From NCBI RefSeq assembly GCF_037038585.1, contig NC_092525.1, forward strand, positions 32,080,367 through 32,144,366: a stretch of 64,000 nucleotides of DNA, in the 5' to 3' direction. Positions 27,101 to 35,584 of this stretch are shown here, piece by piece. Under the pieces are notes generated by a model that was given only the letters and a program-made list of their open reading frames with translations, was not told the origin of the DNA and did no database searches. The number at the start of each line of letters is the position of its first letter. Positions within the stretch are counted from its first letter, which is position 1. Both the position numbers and the translations under genes were made by a program. Source of the stretch: Patagioenas fasciata (lineage: Eukaryota; Chordata; Aves; Columbiformes; Columbidae).

Positions 27101-30100
27101 AGATTCACTAGAATCAATTTGTATCTACTGAGGCACTATTCACCTAACATTTGGATGTGCTTCCAAATGGGAACATATTTCTGTATTAAGGAAGACAAAT
27201 TACTGTAGAACCTTTAAAATACTGAGTCTTGCTGCTAAGCCTTAAAATGGACAATTGCAAGTGGCACTGTCAGGAGGAGTATAGTAGTCCTGCGCATTGA
27301 ATACTAATGCTTACTTGCTCCTGAAGCTTTGCAAGGTGCACTGCTCTCTCCTGGTCAGAGTCTTCAGATGATTTTTCTTCTGAAGAGTCATCATTAGTGC
27401 TCTCACTGAAATTAACTTCTGTCATTTCTCTTGTAGGCTGTGGCAGACGAACACTTGCAACAGGCTCATCAGGAATTTTGGCAAAGCGCATTTCAAAGAC
27501 ATCCTAAAGAGTCAGGTTTGGGGATGGCAGAGAGGTGAGCACATTTTCCATATTTCTAAAAGCATTATGATGTTGCTGCCTGTTTTCTAGAGCTACCCAG
27601 CAACACAGTAATTGGTAATATTAGTTAATGCAAAATCAGAGCACAAGATGACCACAAAGGAATCTTCTAGCCCTGCTATTTCTCGAGTCAGATTTAAGTG
27701 ATAACTCACCTGAAGTTTCCTTGCCATAGCAACAGTTTCATGGTCTGGAGGATTACTTTTGTAGCAGTTCATGAACATTAATCTAACATCTCTAGCAAAT
27801 TCTTGAATATCTCCATATTCAAAGTTATCCATTTTCTTCTAGAGGAAAATAAAATTAGTGCACATTTAGGGCCTAAAAGTAGAAAGCATCGCTATATACT
27901 GGCAAAAAAAGAAGATGAAGAATTTTGACAGGTTCAGCTTGTATCACAGTAAATATTGTAAAAACCATTATGGAAACACCTACTTCTCATCTCAACATTG
28001 TCCCTCTAACAATGTAAGAGAATTTCCTCTTTTAAGCAGATTTGCTAACTGTAAGTGCTGGAGGCACTTTGTAGTATTGTACTAGTTTCAGCACAAGGTC
28101 AATACAAGAGCATTCAGGTGATTTTATTTAGTCGTGTGCTCAGCACTTGTTTTTGATTCTAAGCATGGTATTTCTTATAAAGCTTATTCCATAATCATTT
28201 GAGTCAAAGTAATGGGCTAGAAACAGGGAAATAACCTTTATATTGTACAAGTCAGTTTTCAAGATAATTCAACAGACTATTGAAATTCAACCCTCCCCAC
28301 AAAAGTAGATCTTGGCTAAATACTTCAACCCCAGGTAGATGTGCTCAGTGTTCACAAAGCACTTGCCAAATATCTCCATCCAGAAATGTTCCTTTTCACA
28401 GAAAATGTGAAATATGACACAAATATCCAGTGTTGAGGTTCCAGGGCACCTCTAAGTTAATGAGATTCAACAAAGCAGGAACTGACATTGCAGAACTGCA
28501 TTTTGTTTTACAGAGCATTAGCAAGAGCATTGTGTATACAGACAAAAGATATTAATATGCAGCCTGCTCAGAACTACTTCATGGAGATGGTAATTCCCTT
28601 ACTACTTATATTAGCTTGTTTGACACATGAGTAGATTAGCCACCATGCACATGGTCACACGGAATTTGAAGACTTTCTTCAGCAAGCTGTGGCTACGTTT
28701 GTTAGGAGAAGTGTGTGTGGTTTCTATGCCCATTATCTCTTTCAAAGAAAGAGCACTTTTCATGACATTTTTCAGCTAACACTATTAAAAAGCAGTCATT
28801 ACACAAATTGTTAAAGCAAGCAAACAAATAGTCTAATTCCTCTAAAACATACTTACTTTAATGGTTCCCAGGTCTGTAGGACATTTGGTGATCCCTTGGT
28901 CCTCACCGCGTGAGAAAGATGCAGCAGCTCCAGGTTTTAAGAAAGGCCAGGCATATGCTGCATGTTTCTTTGAAAACATTTCTTTAATTATTGCATTACA
29001 ATGTTTTAGTTGTTCTGACAACTGAATCTTTTTAAGAATTTCAGGTGACTGTTGAGAATCTGGCAAGTGTTTCTTCAGAAGCTTATTTGGTATCCTACAT
29101 TCATTTTCACCTCTGCATGCTTTAACAGCTTTTCTTCCATTAAATGTTGCAGAAGATTCACCACTTGCTGTGAATACTGAAATAGTAGGAGTTGTAGTGT
29201 CAGCCTTCCTTTTCACACCTTTTTTTGCCTAGGAAAATAAAATTTTACAGTCTAAAATACAGGTGCCCAAAACAGTGACAGAACAGTTTGCTTTTCAAGC
29301 ACACAAAAGAAAATCTGAAGTGTTAGAACTTGCATAGCTATTGAAGTCAGCAGAATGTGGCACTTCCGCAAGTTTAGACTGAAAACAAGATCAGCATGCC
29401 AGCATCAATCTTGAATGTCAAGGAAAGACCAGGGTGTACTGCAGGTTAGGTTGTGGTCAGTTTTTAGCCATTTGAGAAGACCCCAAGAAGCTGGTAGATT
29501 ATGAAGTTACCACAAGGTGATTGCCACAGGAAAGGGAGAAATTACTGCAACTCATTTTAAGCCCTGTTAGGGCTTTGTGTATAAGGCTTATCTCGATTTT
29601 TCTTTAACCTGGGTGGTATTTGATTTGGAAGTGATACAATGTGTACTTTGTCATCAGTGTTCAGACTCTTCAGTAAAGTGTAAATATACACTGTAGGAGA
29701 GCCTGGCACATGTGCCTGTTCCTCATTGGGAGAGCAAAACCAAAACTAAGTCAATACAGGAGTGTTTATCTGATGAAAACGTCAGATGTTCACATACATT
29801 TCAGACTGCAGTTAACAAGAATTTGCTTTTGTGAGCTACAAACACCTTCCAGGACAGTTATAGTTTAAGCAAACATGCTGTTTTGGGGGAATCAATCATT
29901 TGATTGACATTAAAAAACATGAGAAGTTGTTAATAGAACTTATTTTAATATGAAAACCATAAGGTACATCTCAAGGAAAGAACCATTTCTACACCAAGAT
30001 GAAGCCTGCAGAATTATAGTAGTAAACTTCAAGTGTGGTCATCTTAAAGTTCACCTTATTAATGTGGTTTAAAAATGTTCTCAAAGAAATAAGAGAAGAT

Positions 30101-33100
30101 ATACCAAGCAGTCATCCCAACTTCTACTTAGTGTCTAGAATTAGTACTGGCCTAATTGTTTAGCAGAGACAGACAATTTAATAGAGATCTTACTATCTTC
30201 TGTCACAATAGAAGTTTTGAAAAGATATTGCAATAAGCATGGCTCCTATGGCTTTGCTGTTAGTACCTGAAGCAGCAATTTCAATACATTTCTTTCTGAA
30301 AGTGATTTGAGGAAACTTACTCTTGAGATAGGGACTGCAGGAGGCATTAAAGCAGCCAGCTGAGCTGCAGACAGAGAAGCTGAGGTAAGCTGGTGGAGCT
30401 CCTGAGTCATCGCTGGAGGCTGCTCACTGCTTGCAGCTTGTTCCTGCATTGTGCTTCGTTGATTTGAAGTACCAGGTTTGGGCTGCTGTGTTTCTAGTTA
30501 TTTTAAAACAGAACATTTTAAAGTTAGGTCTTAAATGCTGCAGTTAATTTCTTTCATAGCCAAATTAAAGGAACACCAGCAGAACCACCCTTCCAGATCC
30601 AAACTGTACAAATAAGTACAAACAAGGGTATTGTTACATACATACAACGTTGGTATCTACTACTGAGCACCTATACCCTAAGTTCCACATATTTGGGGAA
30701 ACTGTATATTAACCTCAGAGGGAAGGCTACAGAGACATCACACTGAAACCTGTGCATTGTAGAAACATTCTTGCCAAGTAGAAAATCAAGTTGTTTTCCA
30801 CATGCACAAAGATGAAGCAGCGAAGGGTACATCAAACTGTATCATGAAGCTTCCAGTTTCTTAAGCATAGCTAAGACCTGCATATACTGCATATATTACA
30901 GATACCCATCACTGATTTGAGGATAGTTTAGACCAATGTTTTTCTGGATTTGATTTGGCTGGTTAGATTACCAATGTCTTTTCCAGCTCTGTAACTCTGT
31001 TTGGTTCCCATAGATGTTCACACCTATTAGTTTCTGTGACACAACACTAAGTAACACCATGATGTTCCCTGAAACAGAAGTCTGTTGCCTTTTTTGGTCT
31101 TTTTAAAGGGAAATTCCAAAGTCTGCAAGAGACAGGACAGAAACTCCCTTGATCATAGCAGGGTGCTCTACTGTCCAATCCAAAAATAAGTTCTTAGAAC
31201 ATTTTAAAGTTTGTACAAGACACATGCTTGTGTGTGCAAAGGGAAGAAGGGCACTTAAACAGCATCAATACCAGTAAGATGGTGTTACAAAAATATCTCA
31301 AGTTTTTTGCAATCATTTGAGAACCAAAGGGCTAACTCTGCTTACAACACATTTCTCAACAGAAGTATTTTCTGAAGTCACTTCTTCCTGTTTGACCAAC
31401 ATATTCTGTCAAGGTAATGAATTGCTTGAGATTTCACTCAAATAAGCTACTAAGAGCTGATAGCCAGATGAGTATCGTCTTCTTTCTTCCTCTTAAAGAT
31501 TCTTATGAAAGGATCAAGGAATCCACTGCTTTTCTGTATCCATCTACCAGAGCACTGGAAGTGGTGTTGCTCCTCAAATACACCTTGAGGAGAAAGCTAC
31601 AGAGATCTATCAAACTAATACTGTTCTGAAGAAACATTTGTTTCAGATACTACCAGCAACAAGGACCACCAGACCACAAAAAACAGTAAGAGAAAGCAAG
31701 TAAAGTCATCAGGAGACCCTGAAGAGCATAGGAAGTCAGTGATGAGTACCAAGTTGCAGCTAGTCACCTGGGCCCTTGCAATTAGGCTTCTCAATGTCAC
31801 TTCAACCATTTACTGTGTAATTCCCTCATAACTGAGATGTCTTGACTGAATCATCCTTTTTGTGAGCAAAAGTACTGCATTTTACCAGATGTTTGCCTGT
31901 GAAGCTATGCTATTACACTGCTGGTTCTTACCTCCTCTTAAACACTCTTTCTTGGTAGAAAATAGTAAATTTAGCTAGTACATATTAAAAAGTATTATGG
32001 CTGCACTGAAGCTGCTAAAGCCTTATAGCAATGTTGTTACTTGTCTATATGGGAAGAGTTTGAGAACACCCCAGCTGCTCCAGGGTTCAGTTGTGACAAG
32101 CTACAGAGGATTCTCTGTTTCCAGCTTTTTCTTGTTTAACATATTAGTAATTCAACACATAACACAGGCCTTACCTTCTGGCTTCTTCCCTTTTCTCTTT
32201 CCTTTGTTGAGAATCACAGGTCTTTCTTCTGGTGGCATTTGGGCTATTTTCTGCATAAACACTTTTTCTAGTTCTTCAGCCATAAACACAATGTCATCAC
32301 CTGGCTGCAAAATATAGTCAGTAACATTCGGAATAAAGAAGAGGCTGCAGCAACAGAGGGCTACCTTGTAAAATAAACAGTCTACAGAATCCTGCTCCAA
32401 CAGATTGAAAAAGCCACCAGTACCAGAGAGATCTACAAGTCCTTGCCATCCTGGCCACCCACCCTTTAATACAAAAGTTGGTTCATTATTGAAATACCCT
32501 TTCTCCCTCTGTCCCATTGCACAGTCCTACTTGCTTTATATCCACATACTTCCCACAGCAAAGGGAAAAAGCATCAGGTCTGTAACTCATTCATTCCTAG
32601 GTTCTGAAAAAAAAGCTGTTGAAGATTAAAAATGCTAAGACAGCCAACAAACATCCAAATGCAGGGACATGCTCTCACTTCAAGTTAGGTTAATTAAACT
32701 TGTTGGAGGAGTGAAGCACAGCTTCAGGGTTGCTAGCCTTAAATCTGTATAGCAGTTACATGGTGCTTACTGTTCATCAGCTCTGCAACTAAAACACAGA
32801 TTTTGCAGGCAGACCTATGCTCTCAGGTGTTGTAACAGCAGGCTAGACTTTGCCTACATGCCCTCAATCAATCCCAGCAAAGCCCCCTCACCTTTCACAG
32901 AAAAGTTTCAAAAAAATCATGACAATATTGACTGCAGGTTTTAATAACCATTTCCTTGTTTCAGACTTGTTTGTGGTGTTCCATTGAGTTGGTTACTGGT
33001 AGGACGCTATGCTTTGCATACCTTGTTATATATGTAGCAGTTCAAGAACATAGTTTTAAAGTCTTCAATGCATTCTGCAGCTTTTGTGTAATAATTGTGT

Positions 33101-35531
33101 TCCAGACGCTTTTTAATGGTCATCAAATCCATAGGTTTCTTTATAATACTGTAATAATCCTGTGGGTTTGAAAGAGTCACACAATAGATATCTTTAATAT
33201 TAGGACAGGAAGATTCTTATACATTTAGTCAAGAAAGTTAAATTGCAAGAGAGGAGAATTGCATGATCTTGGAAGGGATATTCTATTTAAAGAAACACTT
33301 TCCCTTATAGTCACAGGTACCACAGAAATAAGTGTTCAGAAACTCTTCACCTCATATATTCTCCTTACTCTTTCATACAACATCCGCTCTTCAAAGCCCC
33401 AAGGAGTGTTTATTTCAAATAGGATCCAGAGCTATATTGGTAGCAGTACTTATGAAAAGTATATGTACTTATTTGTTATCTCAGAGCCATTTACCTGAAG
33501 TAGCACTTCAGTTTACAGAACAAGGAGAAAAGAAGCAAAAGACAGACTTTGACAAAAACTCAGTCACTGACAAAAAGAAACCACAAAGTTTTCCCAGTTG
33601 CTGGTCAAATACTTCATCCCGTGGTGATATTGGCTCTCCTCTCAGGGTTAGTCTACTGAAGATGTGGCAATATGACTGAAAGGCAGCTGGAATGGGAACT
33701 ATTGTGAGTATTTTAGTGGCATGGCTAAAAGCTTGTGATTAAAAACATGAGGTTGATTCCCTGCGGGTGCATTGAAAAAGTCAAAACAGGAATATCTCCG
33801 CTAAGCTCACCTATACATTGCAATTGTGTGAAGTTACTGCTACTTCAAGAATCTCCTAAAGGTCTTAACAATTCATTTTAGTGAAATTTTAAAAAGCTAA
33901 ATACATCATACTGGAGACTGTTGAATTTACCAAAACAAAACCAGTAAAACTTTTAAATAATGCAGCTAATACTTAAGGTTTGTCCATTCTGAATCTTCTA
34001 ACACCTGGAGGAGAGAGGCAAAGGAGGCCAATACCCTCATTGTCCTTGCCACAGAGCCAGAGGTTTGCTTGTTCTTGTGCAGCAGTTGAACTAACACATA
34101 CTTTTAGAAGTCAAGTGGCTGCCTTAGAAATCCAGAGAGGCAGAACTGGCCTGAGGCCAGCTGCAAATGTTGCTACATCTCTGATTAAGTGACCCTTAAT
34201 ATTAACCTCAAGTGACAGCTCCTTCCAAGAAGGAAAAAGGGTAAGAAAATACACAGAAAGATAGTCACTTTGACTGTGCTTTTGGACAAACTGACCAAAT
34301 GAATTTGTCAGTAGAAACAGCTGCAGGTAAAGGTTTTGTCTGCTCTAAACAAAACCAATGATTTTGTAGAAATAGTCTTGGAAATTGGAGAGAACTAACT
34401 ACAATTACTTATGCTAGGGAAAAAAAAAAAAAGAAAATGTACCATGGTTTTATTTAACACCTTTCTACTCATCTACAAGAGCAATATCTTCCAGGTCATT
34501 TGAAATACTATTGTGTGAATAACTGTTGTTTTCATTTGACTGAAAAAGCTGGGCTGATCCAACACTGGAGCCTAAAGATACCTGAATTAAGACAACTTAT
34601 CACACAACATTATATTCGTTCACTTAGTTGCAATTAAATGGTAGCATAAATAAAATCCACAAGGCAATAAATAACAAGAATTTAAGTATCAGATCTCCTA
34701 TTTCCTAGAAGGATTTTCTGCCACTGTGGTATGATGAGAACACTATCTCTTTTTTCTTCCCTATTTTTTCAGGGACATTTAATTCCTCTAGAAACTTCAG
34801 AGCAAGATACCAAAGTTGATTTGAAATTAAGAAGCACTACAAGTTTAATTACTTCTACACATCAAACTGATCCAGATTTTCCTGTTTATTTTAGGGTCAA
34901 TGAGATCTGCTTTTCCATCATAAAGTATTGACATTAAAAGAGACAGTTCACCTCCTATTAAAAGGAAAAAACTCAAGCAAAATAAGTACATCATGTGCAG
35001 TGTTAATGAATATGGCTAAACCAGCAGGGAGGTCGAAAGAAGACAGAACAGAGCACCAACATCCAGAAACTCCAAGAAGCTTGTCTACACATTCTTGTTA
35101 TACCTTAGAAATATTGGTTTACTACAGTCACAGATCAGAAAGCAAATGAAAAAAGGTGCAGCATTTAGTGTGGACCAGAGAGCAAACAAGTTTTGTTGCA
35201 GACTTGGAACAATGAAAGAAGTTCACATGTGAAAACTGGCCTCCCCTGATCTGTTGCATCAGAAAACACTCTTTAACACTTATTCATAAGGCCTGTAGTA
35301 CTTTACATATTAATACTCCAATTCCAAAGCAGTTCTTACAGGAAGATTCAGTGCTGCTGCATCTACAGGCTGATGAAAGGGCCAGGAGAAGTTGTGTCTC
35401 CACATGGCTTTCATCACCACCCTCTGCAAGTACTGAAGTTGGTTTGTTTGACAACCATTGTTCTTGTTATTTATATACTCTGGTGGAGGTGGGTTAATAA
35501 TAACAGAACAGTATTGGCTTGGAACAGACAT
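12108..35531 (-). CDS. BRDT: BRDT, bromodomain testis-associated protein (19 coding exons, 1,020 aa)
   Basis: BRDT is the germ-cell member of the BET family. It binds acetylated histone tails (mainly through bromodomain 1) and is needed for meiotic and post-meiotic transcription and chromatin compaction in sperm precursors. I assembled 19 coding exons by eye. All junctions are GT-AG, phases agree, and the total is 3,063 nt including TAG (human protein about 947 aa). Domain order: bromodomain 1 about residues 27-140 (WPF 50-52, acetyl-lysine Asn109); linker with the KRKAD nuclear-localisation block (about 216-221); bromodomain 2 about 280-395 (WPF 305-307, Asn364); Lys-rich stretch 450-500; ET domain about 520-600; Ser/Gly/Asp-rich acidic segment about 640-679; C-terminal P-TEFb-interacting motif (about 975-1015). 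BRD2/3/4 are excluded by the C-terminus and by the EPHX4 neighbour. Odd: the ZA loop of bromodomain 2 is strongly altered. The first, untranslated exon was not found. Confidence 0.95.
12913..13072 (-). CDS. BRDT: BRDT coding exon 18
   Basis: Acceptor TTTTAAG, donor GTAAGT after GCA. The 160 nt complete a split Arg codon and end in the charged helix [18 protein letters not shown], the core of the C-terminal P-TEFb-binding motif. The first half is poorly conserved. Intron before it: 1,842 bp. Confidence 0.93.
14112..14197 (+). repeat. A/C-only low-complexity tract (86 nt) in BRDT intron 18
   Basis: No G or T in 86 consecutive bases: a C9 run, CAAA-type words, then six tandem ACC triplets (about 14158-14173). 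Flanking sequence from about 14039 is also strongly A/C biased. This is the longest such tract in the window. Confidence 0.9.
14915..15117 (-). CDS. BRDT: BRDT coding exon 17
   Basis: Acceptor TTTCAG, donor GTTTGT (weak). Encodes a segment starting NRDSWVSL and containing [13 protein letters not shown], matching the human DSWKSL...LFNQFRKAAIEK region. 203 nt, ends with two bases of an Arg codon. Intron before it: 1,290 bp. Confidence 0.93.
16408..16481 (-). CDS. BRDT: BRDT coding exon 16
   Basis: 74 nt between TCTCAG and donor GTAAGT. Encodes a polar, unstructured segment ([20 protein letters not shown]). It is placed by splice sites and phase rather than strong similarity. Intron before it is the longest in the gene, 3,209 bp. 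Confidence 0.85.
19691..19832 (-). CDS. BRDT: BRDT coding exon 15
   Basis: 142 nt after TTCTAG, donor GTATGT, leaving phase 1. Encodes a Ser/Lys/Asp-rich disordered stretch ([20 protein letters not shown]...). Weak similarity to mammals; supported by splice sites, phase and position. Intron before it: 1,305 bp. Confidence 0.85.
21138..21250 (-). CDS. BRDT: BRDT coding exon 14
   Basis: 113 nt after TCTCAG, donor GTGAAT. Begins with the split Gly codon and [13 protein letters not shown], corresponding to the human GITVMHPSGDSD segment. Polar and disordered. Intron before it: 727 bp. Confidence 0.87.
21978..22170 (-). CDS. BRDT: BRDT coding exon 13
   Basis: 193 nt after TTTCTAG, donor GTAACA. 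Contains [20 protein letters not shown], aligning with the human QELEHLQTVKNISPLQILPP region, a conserved island in the otherwise variable C-terminal half. Intron before it: 1,234 bp. Confidence 0.9.
23017..23070 (-). repeat. G/T-only tract (54 nt; A/C on minus strand) in BRDT intron 13
   Basis: Only G and T for 54 bases, followed by a G-rich GGGGTGGGTAGGG stretch and then a C-rich patch. With the BRDT sense strand as reference it is an A/C tract. Confidence 0.85.
23405..23466 (-). CDS. BRDT: BRDT coding exon 12
   Basis: 62 nt after ATTACAG, donor GTAAAC. Encodes [20 protein letters not shown] after a split Glu codon. No clear counterpart recalled in mammals; included because phase and splice sites fit and keep the frame open. 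Intron before it: 911 bp. Confidence 0.75.
24378..24497 (-). CDS. BRDT: BRDT coding exon 11 (Ser-rich acidic segment)
   Basis: 120 nt after TCTGCAG. The donor is GTCAGA, unusual at position 3. Encodes [15 protein letters not shown] then an uninterrupted Ser/Gly/Asn/Asp run ending SSDSSDSES, the SEED-like Ser/Glu/Asp cluster found after the ET domain in BET proteins and likely a phosphorylation region. Intron before it: 814 bp. Confidence 0.9.
25312..25425 (-). CDS. BRDT: BRDT coding exon 10
   Basis: 114 nt after ATGCAG. Encodes [20 protein letters not shown] then [17 protein letters not shown], matching the post-ET helix of human BRDT ([15 protein letters not shown]). Phase requires the donor GTAATG at 25311; the nearby GTGTAA would put a stop codon into the next exon. 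Intron before it: only 84 bp. Confidence 0.9.
25510..25802 (-). CDS. BRDT: BRDT coding exon 9 (ET domain)
   Basis: 293 nt after CTTGCAG, donor GTATGT. Carries the complete extraterminal (ET) domain, e.g. [20 protein letters not shown] and [17 protein letters not shown], nearly identical to other BET proteins. ET recruits partners such as NSD3 and JMJD6 in the family. Intron before it: only 75 bp. Confidence 0.97.
25878..26065 (-). CDS. BRDT: BRDT coding exon 8 (Lys-rich)
   Basis: 188 nt after TTGATAG, donor GTAAGT. Begins [18 protein letters not shown] (human LKAVHQQLQVLSQVPFRK) and continues as a very basic Lys/Arg/Asn-rich run of about 45 residues. Ends two bases into an Ile codon. Intron before it: 1,249 bp. 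Confidence 0.92.
27315..27503 (-). CDS. BRDT: BRDT coding exon 7
   Basis: 189 nt after CTTTAG, donor GTAAGC. Starts [14 protein letters not shown], the end of the bromodomain 2 C helix common to BET proteins, followed by an acidic Ser-rich stretch ([16 protein letters not shown]) and LAKLQEQ. Intron before it: 206 bp. Confidence 0.96.
27710..27838 (-). CDS. BRDT: BRDT coding exon 6 (bromodomain 2, helices A-C)
   Basis: 129 nt after CCTCTAG, donor GTGAGT. Encodes [20 protein letters not shown] then [14 protein letters not shown]. The acetyl-lysine-binding Asn (residue 364) is kept, but the residue before it is Ser instead of the near-universal Tyr (KYN in other BET second bromodomains). Intron before it: 1,018 bp. 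Confidence 0.96.
28857..29228 (-). CDS. BRDT: BRDT coding exon 5 (NLS; bromodomain 2 with altered ZA loop)
   Basis: 372 nt after TTCCTAG, donor GTAAGT. Starts [14 protein letters not shown], the conserved nuclear-localisation block. The Z helix ([20 protein letters not shown]) and YAWPF shelf are normal. The next 22 residues (308-329) read [15 protein letters not shown] and GITKCPT, where BET proteins have a PVD...LGLHxYYDxIKxPM pattern, then DLGTIK resumes normally. Length is conserved and there is no frameshift. Intron before it: 1,092 bp. Confidence 0.95.
30321..30493 (-). CDS. BRDT: BRDT coding exon 4 (inter-bromodomain linker)
   Basis: 173 nt after AACTAG, donor GTAAGT. Encodes a Gln/Ala/Ser/Pro-rich linker including [17 protein letters not shown] and [18 protein letters not shown]. 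It is poorly conserved with mammals; support is phase, splice sites and the open frame. Intron before it: 1,681 bp. Confidence 0.88.
32175..32304 (-). CDS. BRDT: BRDT coding exon 3 (bromodomain 1, helix C)
   Basis: 130 nt after TTTGCAG, donor [26 protein letters not shown] then AQMPPEE complete bromodomain 1; a basic tail (GKRKGKK) follows. Intron before it: 717 bp. Confidence 0.96.
33022..33159 (-). CDS. BRDT: BRDT coding exon 2 (bromodomain 1, ZA loop to B helix)
   Basis: 138 nt after CCCACAG, donor GTATGC, phase 0 at both ends. [20 protein letters not shown] and [13 protein letters not shown] carry the intact ZA-loop tyrosines and the acetyl-lysine Asn109 preceded by Tyr. Intron before it: 2,180 bp. 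Confidence 0.97.
35340..35531 (-). CDS. BRDT: BRDT coding exon 1 (start codon, bromodomain 1 N-terminus)
   Basis: ATG at 35531-35529 begins [20 protein letters not shown], matching the human start MSLPSRQ. It continues through [19 protein letters not shown] and the SWPF shelf to LNLP, with donor GTAAGA. 192 nt, 64 codons, phase 0. Confidence 0.97.
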
Positions 35532-35584
35532 CTTTAGCAAGGTGGTGTAACCACTTGTTCAATGATCTTCGTTATACATGCAAC
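35532..35584 (-). other. BRDT: BRDT 5' UTR part of the first coding exon
   Basis: A strong acceptor (polypyrimidine TTCTTCCTCCCCCAG, AG at 35586-35585) lies 53 nt upstream of the ATG. This shows that at least one untranslated exon lies further right. That exon was not identified. Confidence 0.8.

Noticed and set aside
28857-28930. Frameshift or pseudogene explanation for the odd bromodomain 2 ZA loop
   Set aside because: Length is exactly conserved, no stop is present, the other two frames do not give the consensus, and downstream exons stay in frame and conserved.
30930-31010. Faint likeness to a CR1 LINE 3' end (GGTTAGATTA...TTCCAGCTCTGTAACTCTG)
   Set aside because: The match is short and degenerate, and the diagnostic terminal ATTCTATG-type repeat is absent; too weak to annotate.
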